From Aphelocoma coerulescens (lineage: Eukaryota; Chordata; Aves; Passeriformes; Corvidae), in NCBI RefSeq assembly GCF_041296385.1, contig NW_027184085.1:52791109-52855108 (forward strand): a DNA stretch of 64,000 bases, written 5' to 3'. Each line of letters opens with the position of its first letter. Positions within the stretch are counted from its first letter, which is position 1. Positions 11,154 to 23,407 of the stretch are shown piece by piece. The notes beneath the pieces are model-generated. The model saw only the letters and a program-made list of their open reading frames with translations. It was not told the origin of the DNA and did not search any database. The position numbers and the translations under genes are program-made.

Positions 11154-14100
11154 CTACTAGATATAGATAGGTCATAATTTTGCCATGTGTTTCTAGACAC
11201 TTTTTCTGAGTAGCACAGAAATATATCAAAATAGTCAAAAAATATGACAAAGAAACTTACTCTGAAGAAGAGATATCCTGTAGTCAAAAACCTCTTACAG
11301 ATCAATAAATATTGTAAATATTAATATGACATCCACAGAAAGAATAAATGTCTAATTGCTAATAGCTTCTTTGTTAAGGGATGTGCTGTAGAGAACTCTG
11401 TCCTTTTGGGTCACAATAAGGCTATCTAGACATTTCTACACATTAGTTTCCAAAGGATTCCATAAAGCATGTAATATCCAATATAGAGTGCCTTTGGATA
11501 CAATGTTTTTCATCTACTTTCTAAGGAAAGAGATATTTTATTCCTAGTTTTGTTTGGGTTTAGGTGAGACTCACGAGAGGCATCACCTTTTCCTACATCC
11601 TTTCTTTGGGTTCTCTGTGGAATGTGTTAAAATCTACTTATGAAACTCACAAATATGACCCCCTTTTTTTAAATATATATAATTTAATGGGATATCAAGG
11701 TCCAGGTTTTAAACCAGTTCAGAGATAAGCCTAATGGACTTTCTCTTTCATATCTTCTTTGTCATTCTCACCACTGGGATAAGTGCAATTGTTCTGGTAA
11801 GTTTTTGCAAATTATATATTGCCTGAAATAGCTTAGGAGTAAACCTCTCATTTTCACCCCTGGAGAGGAGCAGAGAGGTACTCCTGGGATTGCTGAGTGC
11901 CCCATGCAGTGTTTCAATGTCCACCATGGGACCCTAGCTGTAAGTTCAGGGGCTAAATAAAAGGAAAATCTCAAGCATGAGGATGACTTTGTGGTGAATA
12001 GGATGTCACTGTAATGGACTCAGGACTGAGGGCTCTGGTGGTAATAGCATGTGACAAGGAAGAGGCAGGGAACTTGGCTTTACTGTGGTCACTGACAATA
12101 ATATTCTGAAGATGTGCATGCAGGGAAGGGAAGAGACATCCACAGGGAATAGGAATCATCAAGATACTGATGGGGCGCTCAGACAAAAGATCTAATTCAC
12201 ATATTTTTGAAGGGATTTTTCACAAAGCTCTGTCATTTCTGCGATTAAAAATGTACCTCTGGATCACTGGTATTGCTGATCACTCTTTCGAATTTTTAGT
12301 CAAGTTACCCAGTGCCCTCTGCAATTATTTCATAAAACTCTATAAAGTTCATTGGGTGGGGTGAATATCTAGGTGAGATATATCTACACTTTACAAAGTG
12401 GAAAACTTGAGTGTTTGAGTCACTGATGCACTAAGAATATAACCCTGAGCTCCATCATTTCTAGGCCTGAGCCTAGAAATAACTTTTTTATTATTATTGT
12501 CTTATGAGATATAAACCACCCAAGCTGCTTCAAAAGGAAGCAGCAATTCCCCTACTCACAGGGAAATCAACAATCTGTTTTTCCAAAACATAAAAGTATG
12601 GAAGAGAAGAATTAGAAAATGTAAATACCACGGCTGGTGGGTGCCAGGAGTGTCAGAGTCTGCTTCTGGAGTGATGGTCAGGACCTGGCAGCCAGGACCA
12701 GATCACTGCCCCATCCAGGGAGCAGGACAGCAAGACAGGCACCAGAGACAGCTCCAGGCAACAGACAACTGTGCAAGAAAGAGGTCTAATATTAATTCAG
12801 AGGCAGGATAGCCCAGAGCGTCTATGGGTGTCCCTCAAATAATCATCTCTGCATGCTGAGGTAGCATTAATGAATCTGTGATATTGCTTTTTAAGTGAGT
12901 TTTTAATTTTTACTTTTGTTTTGATGTGATTGGGATCTCAAAAGTGATGATCTCATACAGTAACTTGAAAATTAACATTTTGTCTAGTCAAAGTAAGAAT
13001 TTCCCGAAATTGAACAAAACATTTTGTCGAGTCAACAAAATATTTTGCGTCAACACAAATCAATATTTTTTATTTCAATTTTTTTGCTTCAGCTGAAATA
13101 CTCAAGAAATCCATTATTTATAGTCCCTAGCCTTTCTCCTCTGTTTGCCAAACTAAAGAGCTGATGATGTTTTTAATAATTTAAATTAAATTCCATAGCA
13201 CATTCTGGTATACTGAGATTTGCCACTTACTTGTGGCTTTCATTCATTAATGACCATGGCCATACTGGAATTACCAACTGGAAGTACAGTGTTTACCATT
13301 TCTTGATTTATCCAAGCTTCAAATCAGAAGTTTTGAGCTGTTGAAATTTATGAGTTATATAGGAAAACTCAAAACCAAATGAACTTAACTTATGTTTGGG
13401 TTGGGGGCGTGGGGTGGTGCATTTGTGTTTTGGTGGGGGTTGGGGTTTCTTTAATACTTTAATTTGCATTATGATAACACTTAGGGGTCCAAATAATGAA
13501 CCAAATATCCAAAATGCCTGGTGCTGGCAGCAGAGTCCCTAGAGTTAGTATTTCACACTCAAACCTATGGTCCAGAACTTTTCAAGTAATTAACAAAAGA
13601 ACAGGACATAATTATGTGGTTATTTGTATTGTTCCCACTGTTGCTGCAGGAATTGTTCTGAGTGGTTTCTCAATTTGCTGTCCAGACTACTGGAATGAAG
13701 AATACTTATCCTGAAAGTCATGCATGAGTTGTTAGATTTAGATTATATTTAAATCAAAATATATGCATATGAGTGCCAACCAGTTTCAAAGTTTTCTGAG
13801 TTAACAAATCCCAGAGTTTAAATATGATTAAATAGTATTAGTGATTATGAATAATATAATATGTGATATGATAAGTGTAGGCCCCAGTATGTGAAGAATA
13901 TCTACAAACTCTTTTTCTGCTACACTAGGCTAGCTAACCTGGGATCTACTCCATTGTCCTTTTAAATCAATTTTTCACTGTCCTTAACCAGAGTGGAACA
14001 AAGTCTTCTGGAAGCCCTGTCCTGAATTAAGTTTCTTCAGTGTTTGCACATGAGGTTAAATCTGAGACTTTTTTCTTCTGATTAGAAATGGAAGTCTTGA

Positions 14101-14507
14101 GACTTTCTTTGATCTCAACTCCTAACTTCTAAGAACAGGACAAGGAGAGTGAAAAGATTTCTGCCATGTCAAAAAAGGCATGTAACTGATGTCCCTTCTT
14201 TGTGGCTATAAACATGTCCCCAGTGTGCAGAGTTCACAGGAACTCAAAGTCTTCTCTTTGGCAATCTTTGTTTTAATTTGACATATCAAATGAAACTTTC
14301 CTTCTGTGGTAGGAAAGGGTTTAGAAAAAAAGTTTTGCCTTTAACCTGTACTTAAATGTTCATGAATGATTTTTTAAAAAGGTGGGAAAATTGTATCAGC
14401 AGGTATTCTCACACACTGCATGAAAAATTTAATAGAACACTCATATTCATATTCTAATATTTCCCAGTGTCATCGTAAGGAAATTGTGATGTCACTAGGT
14501 GACTGTT
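11154..14507. other. Unassigned sequence, no gene seen
   Basis: AT-rich sequence without recognisable exons. A small direct repeat occurs at 12974-12991 and 13018-13035 (aacattttgtc[t/g]agtcaa), with a weaker third unit at 13040-13053. A G/T-rich stretch at 13393-13450 is listed separately. The frame at 13496-13714 (72 codons) has no recognisable domain. Confidence 0.55.
13393..13450 (+). repeat. G/T-rich low-complexity run with G-quadruplex potential
   Basis: G runs of 3, 5 and 4 residues (gggttgggggcgtgggg) are followed, after about 20 bases, by runs of 5 and 4 G. Five G runs of three or more on one strand could fold as a quadruplex, although one loop would be long. Confidence 0.5.
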
Positions 14508-14548
14508 TATGATTAGAAAGATGTATTACATACATCTTTCTAATCATA
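14508..14548. repeat. Perfect 18-bp inverted repeat with 5-nt loop
   Basis: The left arm TATGATTAGAAAGATGTA (14508-14525) is the exact reverse complement of the right arm at 14531-14548, separated by TTACA. The bases outside the arms do not pair. Transcribed in either direction it would form a stem of 18 pairs without mismatch. The neighbouring sequence shows no known transposon or gene. Confidence 0.9.
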
Positions 14549-17500
14549 CATATTTAGTTTGACTGAACAAAAACAAAGTTTCTGAAAGTGTTAATTCAGC
14601 ACTGCAAAAACCTTTTTTTTTTTTTTTTTTGAGTGTGGCACATCCTATCCTTAACAATATAAAGCCATCCCACAAGAAGGTGATAGTACAGTTAGTTTGC
14701 TGCTGATGGGAAAATGGTATGATTTATGACACCAGTTACACAGGAGCTCATTCTCAGAGATTCGTAAACAAGTTTAAATCCTGTTTTCAAACTGGCTTAA
14801 AAGTCAAGAGAAAACCAGTGTTGTTTAATATTTCAATAAAATGCATAATGCTTGAACAGTAAAATTCTATTTCTGCGTGGTAAAATGGATGGAGGAGTTG
14901 ATTAGAGCAGTTTAGGGATAAATAACAAGAAGTAATTGCATAGCATTCAGTGATAGAAGAATGAAGGATGGACAAAAGAAAAAATGCATACCTGTGGTCA
15001 ATTAGAACATTTAACTATTTCTGTGGAGAAACTGGAGCACTGAAATTCATCATGTTCAGACACAGTAGCCAAAGGTGTTCTGGGCCGTGTAATTCTGTCT
15101 GAATTTTAAGAATTAGCCTGACACAATATTTAAGTTTGGGTCTTGTTTCATGTTTTTGAAGTTTGATTTGCATCCGAAGATCAACACAAGTTTCAACAAC
15201 CTTGCCAATTTGCTTACCTGAGGAGAAATTTTTCTTCTGAGTGTTTTGTGTTCACATGTATGGTGTCATCATTACAGAGAAGTCTTTAGTATTGCCCAAA
15301 CCTTAGCTTAGGCAGTGTTTAATGCTCATTGTTATTTAATCTTTCAGAATGAGATATTCAAAATAATATGCCCACAGAATTTCTAAAGAAATTGTGTTTA
15401 AATTCCCAGGATTGTGTTGATAATCTGTTTTTAGGTGGAGGAATGAAGTGGCAAGTGGCCCTAGCAAACTACAAATCTTGCGCTCAGCTCTGTCCTCCAA
15501 CGTACTTGCACATATCCAAAACTTACACTTGTTTTTTAATGCTATATTCTTGTGTTGTAAGAAGGTAAACACATCTCTGAAAAATGACTTAACACAAATG
15601 TATCACATTTGGTAATGTGGGTACTGAAAAAATAATTGCCAGGTATATCCTTCTACACCAGCAAATATTGACATGTTGTCCTTGTCACTGTAGTGCAATT
15701 AATCTTGGCCATTTTGCTTTGCAAAAATCTGTAGCAATCATTTGGGATCTTCAGTCCATACTATCTACATATTTAAAAAATTACCTTTACAGATCTGGTT
15801 TGTTGACTCTTCCAGTGTCAGGCTTGGGATCTTTTTTTCTGTTTTGTTATCAAATACCAAATTTCTCGGGAATACTTCTATTCAGCCTGGGGCTTATGAA
15901 TAAGACAGATGTTTATTTTCATTCTTTGCTATTTCTTTTCAGGTTTCCAATGTGGTCCCCAGAGGATGAGTTACAAAGTTTTGTTTGGTTTTGTTTTGTC
16001 ATGTTTTGTTTCTGAAATATTTACAATATTATAGAAACTTGGTCCTGGCCTTGATTCTTACCTCTCAGCATGCTCAAGAGTGCTGTCTCCACACAAGGCA
16101 TTAGAGAAAAGATACTATAAATGCTGTCAATGGTGCTTTCAATCATCACAAGAGGTTCTCAGTATTTTTACTACTCCACTGAGTGTTCCATACCATCCAT
16201 ATATATTTCAAGATTTTCATGGTAAGGTCCTGCATTGCCAGTATGTTCATGGCTTAGCAAATCACTCAAGCAGGTATTCTCAATTTATGGTGATGGGTTC
16301 TCTGTAGACAAATTTAACCATTTGCTTTGTTAATAATCATGAAATCTTACATAATAAATAAAATATTCCATTTATTCTTCACTGTTCTTGAAATCCTTGC
16401 TTAGGATACTATTTTTCTCTAGGTGAAAAAAGACACCGACATTTTCAGCCTCACAGTAATGATTAGTGGCTTTTTTTTGTCTCTTTGAAATACCCCAGAT
16501 GTCTCTTAAGTCTCTTAATCTCAAATAAGGTATTGGGCAACTCAGTCCTCTGAAAAGCGGAATCTGTAGCTTTTGTCAGAGACAGGACCTAAGGGAAGGC
16601 TTCTTACCTGTCCCTTCATTGGACAACAAAAATATATACTTCCAGCCTTGTGAAATATTTTGTTGACAATTTTTACAAATCTCTGTATAGTTGCTACTGG
16701 AAACCAGAGCTGCTTTGTAAAGAAGGGCAAAAACATAAGTGATGTTAATATTTAGGAGTATGGATGGAGTGATTTTTGGAATCTTAATATTGAATTTGTT
16801 TGCTTCTCAGATGAAGAGCTCTAAATAAAGCAGAACTTCTTGTTCTAGTCAAAGTTTAATTGTCCTGTCACCTGTGACATACCTCTTTAGTTATTTTACT
16901 TTGCTGAATGTTTGCTACTTTCTCCTGTGTATAGTCTCACATTATTCTCCATGGTAATGAGATAATACGTAATGAAAAGTAGAACCCATTTTGACAGATC
17001 CTTGGATATGAAACTGACTCACATGTGAGTCAGAGATATACTCAGGTGGAGGTTTCCAGAGGTAGGAATGAATACTTTGGGTTGGAAATCACTTACTGAA
17101 GAGAGCATTTGAATACTTTATCTTTCCATTACTAAGGAAGGTACACAAAAGGGTTTGTGGAGACCCTGCTACTCTTTCTGGCAGGAAAATTTATTATCAC
17201 AGAGGGTATAATGGGACAGTGAGTGCTGAAAAGACATTTTGGAGGATTTATTTTATCTTTCTTTGATTTTTGTATGATTACTTCATTTCTACTAATATGG
17301 CCATTGCTACAGTGCTGCAGATGCAGTGAGCCTGATCCCTCTCTGTTATTCTGTTTTGATTATCTTCATTATAATGGTCCAGAGAGAGCAAAGGAGGGAA
17401 CAGTGGTGCCTCTCTGTGTCTTCTGCAGCTTACAGTGAATTATTCCAGACAATATCAGCTTCTGTACCAGTATGAAGTATGCAAAGCACATCCTCCCAGA

Positions 17501-19231
17501 GAGGTGGAAATGCTGACCTCCACTTTCTTCCCTCCTCAGGGCCCACCAAATTATGGGGAACAGCCTTCTGAAGGCAAGGAAAGATCAAGGAGGGTCACCG
17601 TTTCCCTCTCCAGGCTGGGCTTCTGTCATGTTTATGGTGTACTTTGAACTAACATTCCCAGGGCTTGCTAAGCCAGGGAACAGCGTTCCAGTTGCAAGAT
17701 GTTCAAGTGTGGAGGTAAGGGTGGAATGAAAAGCCCTCTGTCTCATTTTGTTGATAGAGGTGATGGTTGCCCCTGGGTAAAGGAGAGCTTTCATCCATCT
17801 TAATGCATACACCCTGCCACCTCCAGCAAAGTGGGAGCGCCGTAATGCTCCTGGTCATTTCAGACTCATGGCAGGTACTGCCAGATCCCTCTCAGGCAGC
17901 ATAAACAAAGATGTGGAAGCACAACATAAACACGCCATACTAACAAATGCCAGAGCGAGGAAGGAATGAGAGAGAGGCAGCAATTACAACAGCAACAAAA
18001 AGTCAAAGGGAACAAGTTTTGAAACAAAAGAAAAATAGGTCAGGCTCTATCTTTATGGGACTCTGCAACAATTTAAGTGACATTTGAAAGAAGTTTTATG
18101 CAAATTGCTCCAGGCACTATGTTATTTGGCAGTGGGTTGCTTCTTCAGTCAGATTTTAATTCTGTCCCGCTTTCCAAACCTTCAAATGACATCCCTCTAG
18201 GAGTATTTTTAGAAATAACAGCTGTTGGGTTAAATTCAAGAACAACCACAATATGTCTCGTCTCCAAATGGATGAGGCTGTATCCCATCCATTTGGATGT
18301 CTATCCCTGTTATATGTGATACTGGAACAAGTTTCACAGTTCCCGCTCTCAAGGACCATTGATGACAAAAATGATGCTCTGTAGCCAGTGCTTTCTAGTC
18401 TGTCTTACAGTGAATATTCTTCAAGCTTATGGATAGGCCCAAAAAGCCAGCATCTTCAAAACAATATTTCTGATGATGTTTCCTTTGTATGGCAAGCCTT
18501 TGCTTTTTTCTGGAAGGAAAAAAGGGACCAAGGTCTGGATTACACTTTGTCACTAAGCAATTTGTTACTTTCATTTTTAATTGCACTTTGACTGTCATTA
18601 ATATATAATCATATATAAAATATGCACTAATATACAACAATATAATATAATATGGAAAACTGAGGTAAGTCTCCAAGGCTTACACAGGGGCAAAATTTTA
18701 CTCCTTTGCCATCTAGTATGTCCATTGTCTGCAGGTTAAGAAATCTTTGTTTCACCTCCATACATCATTTTGCTTTTCCAATGGTATTTGTCCTTTTTGA
18801 CTGGAATACGTAAGAGTCTTTTAACTAGATTGCAATTAAATACAACATCTTTTCCCTTATAACCTCCTAAATCAATACTTTTGTTACAAGATTAGCTAAC
18901 TACTAGCATCTGCCTTCTTCTCACTCACAGAGAAGTTTGCTTTCCTTGGGAAGAGCTGGGTGGAGAAGAATGATACTGTTTTATGGCTGTCCCTTTTGTC
19001 CTCCAACCAGCAGCCCACAAACAATTCATTAGCTTACAACAAAAAGCTAATTAGAGGGATACTTTTTAACCTCTGTAATGCAGTTGTAAACTTCCTTCAA
19101 CTAAGACAGGTAAAACAAGACAATGAGCGTATAGCATTGACTGAGAACAAAAACATAGGTAAGGAAATGCACCAATTGTTATTTTTGCTTTTCACCTATT
19201 TCAAGTCTTTCTTTCCTATAAATACTTTCTA
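14549..19231. other. Unassigned sequence, no gene seen
   Basis: AT-rich sequence with an 18-T tract at 14613-14630. The longest open frame is 132 codons (15617-16015, plus). It is rich in F, L and C with a T-rich end and resembles chance translation. The segment at about 17450-18000 is less AT-rich and contains candidate splice-like words, but no exon with both a good acceptor and a good donor. AT dinucleotide-rich sequence lies at about 18598-18655. Confidence 0.5.
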
Positions 19232-19237
19232 GTACCT

Positions 19238-19716
19238 TGTCCTGCTTTTGTCTGGGATAGAGTTCATTTCTTCTCAGTTTGTGGTACAGTGCTGTGGTTT
19301 GGATGCCATGGTGTTAGACTATTATTGATAACACACTGATGTTTTAATTGTTGCTAAGTAGTGTTTATCCTAAATCACTGAGGTTTTTTGTGTCTCATGG
19401 TCTCTTAGCGCGGAGGGACTCAAAAAAACTCTTAGGGAGCACAGCCTGAATGTGTGACTCAGACTGGCCAAAGGGATATTCCACAGCATAGAACATCATC
19501 ACCAGTATATCAACTGGGGGTGTTACCCATTAGGGACACCAATCACAGTTCTGGGACAGGGTCTGGCATCAGTCAGCAGGTGGTAGCAATTGTGTTGTGC
19601 AAAACTTGCTTTTCCTTGGGTTTTACATTTGATTCTCCTGCCCATTCCACCAGGATGGGGTGTCTGAGCAAGCGACTGTGTGGTTCTTAGTTGCCAGCTG
19701 GCCTTAAACCATGACA
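19238..19716 (+). mobile_element. 5' LTR of an ERVK-like endogenous retrovirus, shortened
   Basis: The LTR starts with TGTCCTGCTTTTGTCTGGGA (19238) and ends 'ccttaaaccatgaca' (19716). Both ends match a widespread avian LTR type as I recall it ('ctgggatagagtt...' to '...ggttaaaccacgaca'). Inside are 'gataacacactgatgtttt' at about 19329, 'gactggccaaagggatat' at about 19463 (the observed text is 'ctggccaaagggatattcc') and a TATA-like 'cagtatatcaactggggg' at about 19502. The AT-rich section that normally carries the polyadenylation signal seems to be missing between about 19605 and 19620. No partner 3' LTR is found downstream. Confidence 0.8.
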
Positions 19717-19725
19717 GACATTTTT

Positions 19726-19743
19726 TGCACCCAATGTGAGGCC
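19726..19743 (+). other. Decayed primer-binding site, tRNA-Lys type
   Basis: Ten bases beyond the LTR end, TTGCACCCAATGTGAGGC resembles the lysine-tRNA primer-binding site that follows the 5' LTR of betaretrovirus-like elements, with G-to-A changes consistent with CpG decay. Its position directly after the LTR supports the assignment. Confidence 0.7.
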
Positions 19744-19975
19744 CAAAGGGTTGAGATAATTATCAATCCAACCAGAATGTGTAAAACCCAAACTGTTATA
19801 AACACCAATTTTAAATCCATCTGGGCTGCCACACTGTGGCAAGATATCCCTGCCTGGATGGAGAACCTGGTTGTGAAGGTACGTCATGTAGATGCTCATG
19901 TACCCAAGCATTGGGTCACTAAAGAACATCAGAACAACCAACAGGTAGGTCAGGCTGCTGGTGGCAATTAATGAT
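19744..19975 (+). pseudogene. ERVK-like pol remnant, RNase H C-terminal part
   Basis: The open frame at 19711-19971 runs out of the LTR and through the primer-binding site. Its last third (about 19850-19965) contains an HVDAH box followed by KEHQNNQQV and AA, which matches the C-terminal part of retroviral RNase H just before integrase. Gag, protease and most of RT are missing between the primer-binding site and this piece, so a large internal deletion has joined leader to pol. The remnant stops at about 19975 and no integrase or envelope sequence follows. It is a dead fragment; the apparent intact frame is short and is not a gene. Confidence 0.65.
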
Positions 19976-20523
19976 ATTTCAGATATTATGACTCTTTGTC
20001 AGGAGAGAAAACTACCCAGTAGAAAAGCCAAATAATCTTGGCACTTCCTTAGAGACAAAGGAAATCTCACAAAAGGCTCCATTTGTACTTCATTTGTATG
20101 AACCAGTCTTGTCTGGGGTAGTGCCACAGTATTCCTACCCATTAAAGGAGGTTAATGCTGTTTTCTAAGGTGAATTAAGAGATTTCTTTTTCATATATTC
20201 TATGTAGTATGTAACAAATGTGTAAAGAATTATCACCTCTTACGTTCACAGACTCAGTTCTCATACCACTGTAAGCTCTATTATGGTCCCTGAAGTCAGT
20301 TAACAGCTTTTTAGAAAGTCCTTTTTTTTGTTCCTTTTGAAAAGGAGATAATGACTTGAAACATTTGGACAGTTTAAAAATATATATTGTGAGGAGTACT
20401 TTTCTGTGCTACTACAGCTACTGTATAGCATACATATATATGCAAACATTACATACATATTTACAGAATCTCTCTTTCTTTTAGTCGTATGCATACAATT
20501 GCCGTTCTCACACAAAAAAACTG
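19976..20523. other. Unassigned AT-rich sequence
   Basis: No retroviral similarity is seen beyond the RNase H remnant, and no gene is recognised. Confidence 0.5.
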
Positions 20524-20600
20524 AACCCAACCCAACCCAACCCAACCCAACCCAACCCAACCCAAACCAAACCAAAAAACCCAAAAATCTCCAAACCAAA
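20524..20600 (+). repeat. (AACCC)n pentanucleotide array, degrading to CCAAA
   Basis: Eight perfect AACCC units occupy 20524-20563, followed by irregular CCAAA and ACC units to about 20600. The array creates artificial open frames on both strands (N-P-T-Q on plus, G-L-G-W on minus), which should be ignored. Confidence 0.95.
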
Positions 20601-22022
20601 CAAATAAACAAACCATAAATAAAAGGTCTTAAAATATTTTGAGACCTGAAGTAAGAAATCAATCACAAATTCTGATAATAATCCTCAAAAAATCACACCA
20701 ATTAGTCTTCTGTCATTCTGTGTAGTATGACATTCCTTCTGCTGCTCAGAATGTTGCCGGGCTTCTTTTCTTAATAGGTTCTGTAGAACAATGGTTAGAT
20801 TAAAATATTAATAACCTAATTTAATATCTTGGACACCAGAAGCATTGCTTCCTTTTTTTCTCTCTGCCTTGGTTTGTTTTTTGTTCTAGTTTTTCTTGAA
20901 TAAGAACATTACTCAACACCAGAACACTCCTACCTGCAGGACTTCACCTATGTCTGGTGAAATCCAATATTCTTGTGTGATGGTTATACACCTCACCCTG
21001 GTGGGACAAATATTGCCTTCCTCAGCCCAAGCCTCATTTTAATCCATACAGGTCTTTAAGTTCCTAGAAACTAGGGACATAAAGGCATGACATTTTAACC
21101 CCTAAACATGTGAAATATAATTCTTTACTTGGTCATTAGAAAATGTATTTTTGCGAGCTCACAGGGAATTTAGGAACTTGAGCTGACTGTGCCACAGGCT
21201 TTCCTAGACACCTGTTTTCAGATAAATGCTGCCTAGGTGCACATAAATTCTGTCCTGTAGATAACTAACTTTCAGTGCATACAACTTTTGCAGAACTGCC
21301 TTTCATGACCAATGAATAACTTTCAAAATGAGAACTCAATCTTAGGGGCTCTTTTCACTATTTATCTTTCTAAGCCACCATTTGAATACTTCTTCTTTCT
21401 AATCAATTCAGGCCTTTTAGTTTTCTCATTCTTCCACTCTTCCTCTTCCCAAAGCATTCTTGTAGAAAGACACTCCTGCAAAGGAAGTAGGCCAGGTACA
21501 AAATATTGCAGCTTACTGCTGTGGCAAGTTTTTGCATGTGCTTGAGACATGCTTTACCCTGACAACTGCCATCATGTCTACTCAGTTTGATAGTCAAAAT
21601 AATGTTTTTATTACCTTGTGCTTTGCAGATTATTATGAATTTAGGAGAATCAATTTGACTTTATTTGCTTTTTTCAACATCAACACTATCAAGAACACAA
21701 AACATGCTCAATTTCAGGAGTTGTTGTTGAAGATGTGAGCACTGACAGAAGGCAGCTTGACTTTGACTGAACTAAATTGCCCCTGTAGGGCTTATGTTAG
21801 CTGAAAAAACCCATAACAATGGATTCAGCGAGGCTCTGTGCACAATACATACACAATATGCATTTTCTTATTGAGAGACTAAAACAAAATAGAAACTGTT
21901 TCTTGCAAAATTATTTGAGACTCCTGATTGTTCATATGCTAAGCAAAATTCAGAGTAACTCATTATGTCACAAATATCATTAAGGATTACGGGAACTTCC
22001 TTTAAAAAAGGAATTTGTTTGT
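20601..22022. other. Unassigned sequence, no gene seen
   Basis: AT-rich unique sequence. Overlapping 60-78-codon frames at 21312-21738 occur on both strands without domains. Confidence 0.55.
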
Positions 22023-22027
22023 AGGGG
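22023..22027. repeat. Target site duplication (AGGGG) left of LTR copy 2
   Basis: AGGGG is repeated exactly at 23403-23407. Confidence 0.85.
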
Positions 22028-23402
22028 TGCAGTGGTTTGGTCCAAAATACTGATTACTTACTTATTTACATTCTGTGAGATAAGAATTAGGAGAAAGCAA
22101 AGCAGGCACAAAACATAAAAGAATATAAAGAAGTTTATTAACAGACCTAAAAGAAAAGAAAAAAAAAATCAGACTAAACCTTCAGAACACTTCTCCTCCC
22201 CCCCCCTTTCTCCCTTCTCCTACTGACAATGTAAAAAAACCACCCTTGAGATTTTTCAGTCAGTTTACCACCTCTATGATAACCTTTTTCAGTTCACTTA
22301 GGGAGAGGAGTCTCTCTTGCTCATGGTATGGAGACATCTCCACAAGAAACAGTTCTCTCATGGCTTCAATGTCACAGTGAGCCAGCCGCCCGGGTTGGTT
22401 CTCTGCTCGCATGTGAGAGTCCCTGCCCTCGACTTACAGCTCTTTCCGAGGGTCCAATCTTGAGCTACTGGGTTACCATTTTAAGGTTGAGCTGTTCAGA
22501 AGCAAAGGTTCTCTTCACCCCTCTCTGGGAGCATCTTCATCTTTAGGAATAGAGGCCCTCCCCCTTCCCTGGGAGCAAAAGGGTCCTCATCATCTTAATC
22601 TCTAGGAATAGAGGCTCTCCTCCTCCCCCGGGAGCAAAGGGGCCTCATCAAATTACAGCTACTGTAATTTGCTTATTTTAGCACAGGTACTTCTGCTCAC
22701 AATTACAGTTTGAACGCTCCACCCCCCATGCTTTCATGAAATTACAACGGGTACTCTGATATATCATAGTCCATCCCACCCTAGCTTTACAACAGAATTT
22801 CAACTTCTAAGCTCGAAGCATCTCCTCTTTCTCCTCGCTCAGGGTTTCAGCTCTTCCTTCTTCACTGACTTTGGTGTCTTTATGGCATTGGCTTGGGAGA
22901 GAATTGATGTCTGCAGTCTTCATCTGTTCTGGAGGAAAATCACAGCACTAAAAGGGTTAATCTCACCTGGCCTTGCAGCAGGAGTTCACTTATTGCTGTT
23001 GGTGACATGATCTTTGCCAGACAGCGCAGCAGCGGTTTCAGACGAGCCCTGGCCGCACCAGGGGCTGCCTGCACAGAGCAGGGCTGTGGGCAGGGTCGCG
23101 GGTGGAACAGGCTCCAGGATGGCTGTAGTCCGGCCCAGCCCAGGCCGAGCAGGGCCCAGCGTGGCCCCGCTGGGCCGCACAGGTCCCCCTAGTTACCTGT
23201 CTCAAGGCCAGAAGCAAGAGAGCCTTCCCGGGGTTTGCTCATTTTTAAATGTGGGTCACAGAGGCATGTCAAGCTCTTTAAGTGGCTTAAAAAGTTGACA
23301 ATATTCAAACTAGCCAGTTGATAGGATCTGTCAAGTCACGGAGGAAGCTGTAAGCATCTCTTTGCAAGAGAATCACTTCCATAGCTATGCTAACCCATGA
23401 CA
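22028..23402 (-). mobile_element. Solo LTR copy 2, endogenous retrovirus (avian ERVL-like), minus strand
   Basis: The second member of the family, about 1.375 kb. The plus-strand left end reads TGCAGTGGTTTGGTCC and the right end reads 'taacccatgaca'. The polyadenylation signal of the minus strand is TTTATT at 22134-22139, and a C-rich run follows at about 22195-22215. A direct duplication with a period of about 59 bp lies at 22540-22650 (the word TAGGAATAGAG at 22544 and 22603). It retains the segment missing from copy 1 (about 22855-22945). A GC-rich section lies at about 23030-23190. Exact AGGGG duplications flank it, showing an insertion independent of copy 1 although both have the same orientation. 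Antisense open frames are present, for example 22328-22546. No internal retroviral genes remain. Confidence 0.9.
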
Positions 23403-23407
23403 AGGGG
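23403..23407. repeat. Target site duplication (AGGGG) right of LTR copy 2
   Basis: Exact partner of AGGGG at 22023-22027. Confidence 0.85.

Noticed and set aside
13496..13714. 72-codon plus frame with a hydrophobic segment
   Set aside because: Short, without family resemblance or exon boundaries.
20300..20662. 120-codon minus frame with G-W-V-G-L repeats
   Set aside because: The repeat residues come from the (AACCC)n array, and no domain flanks it.
9860..23402. LTR copies 1 and 2 as the two ends of one 13.5-kb provirus
   Set aside because: Both are minus strand, but each has its own perfect target duplication (GTTTG versus AGGGG), and the DNA between them holds no gag-pol-env of that family, only unique sequence and an unrelated ERVK-like remnant.
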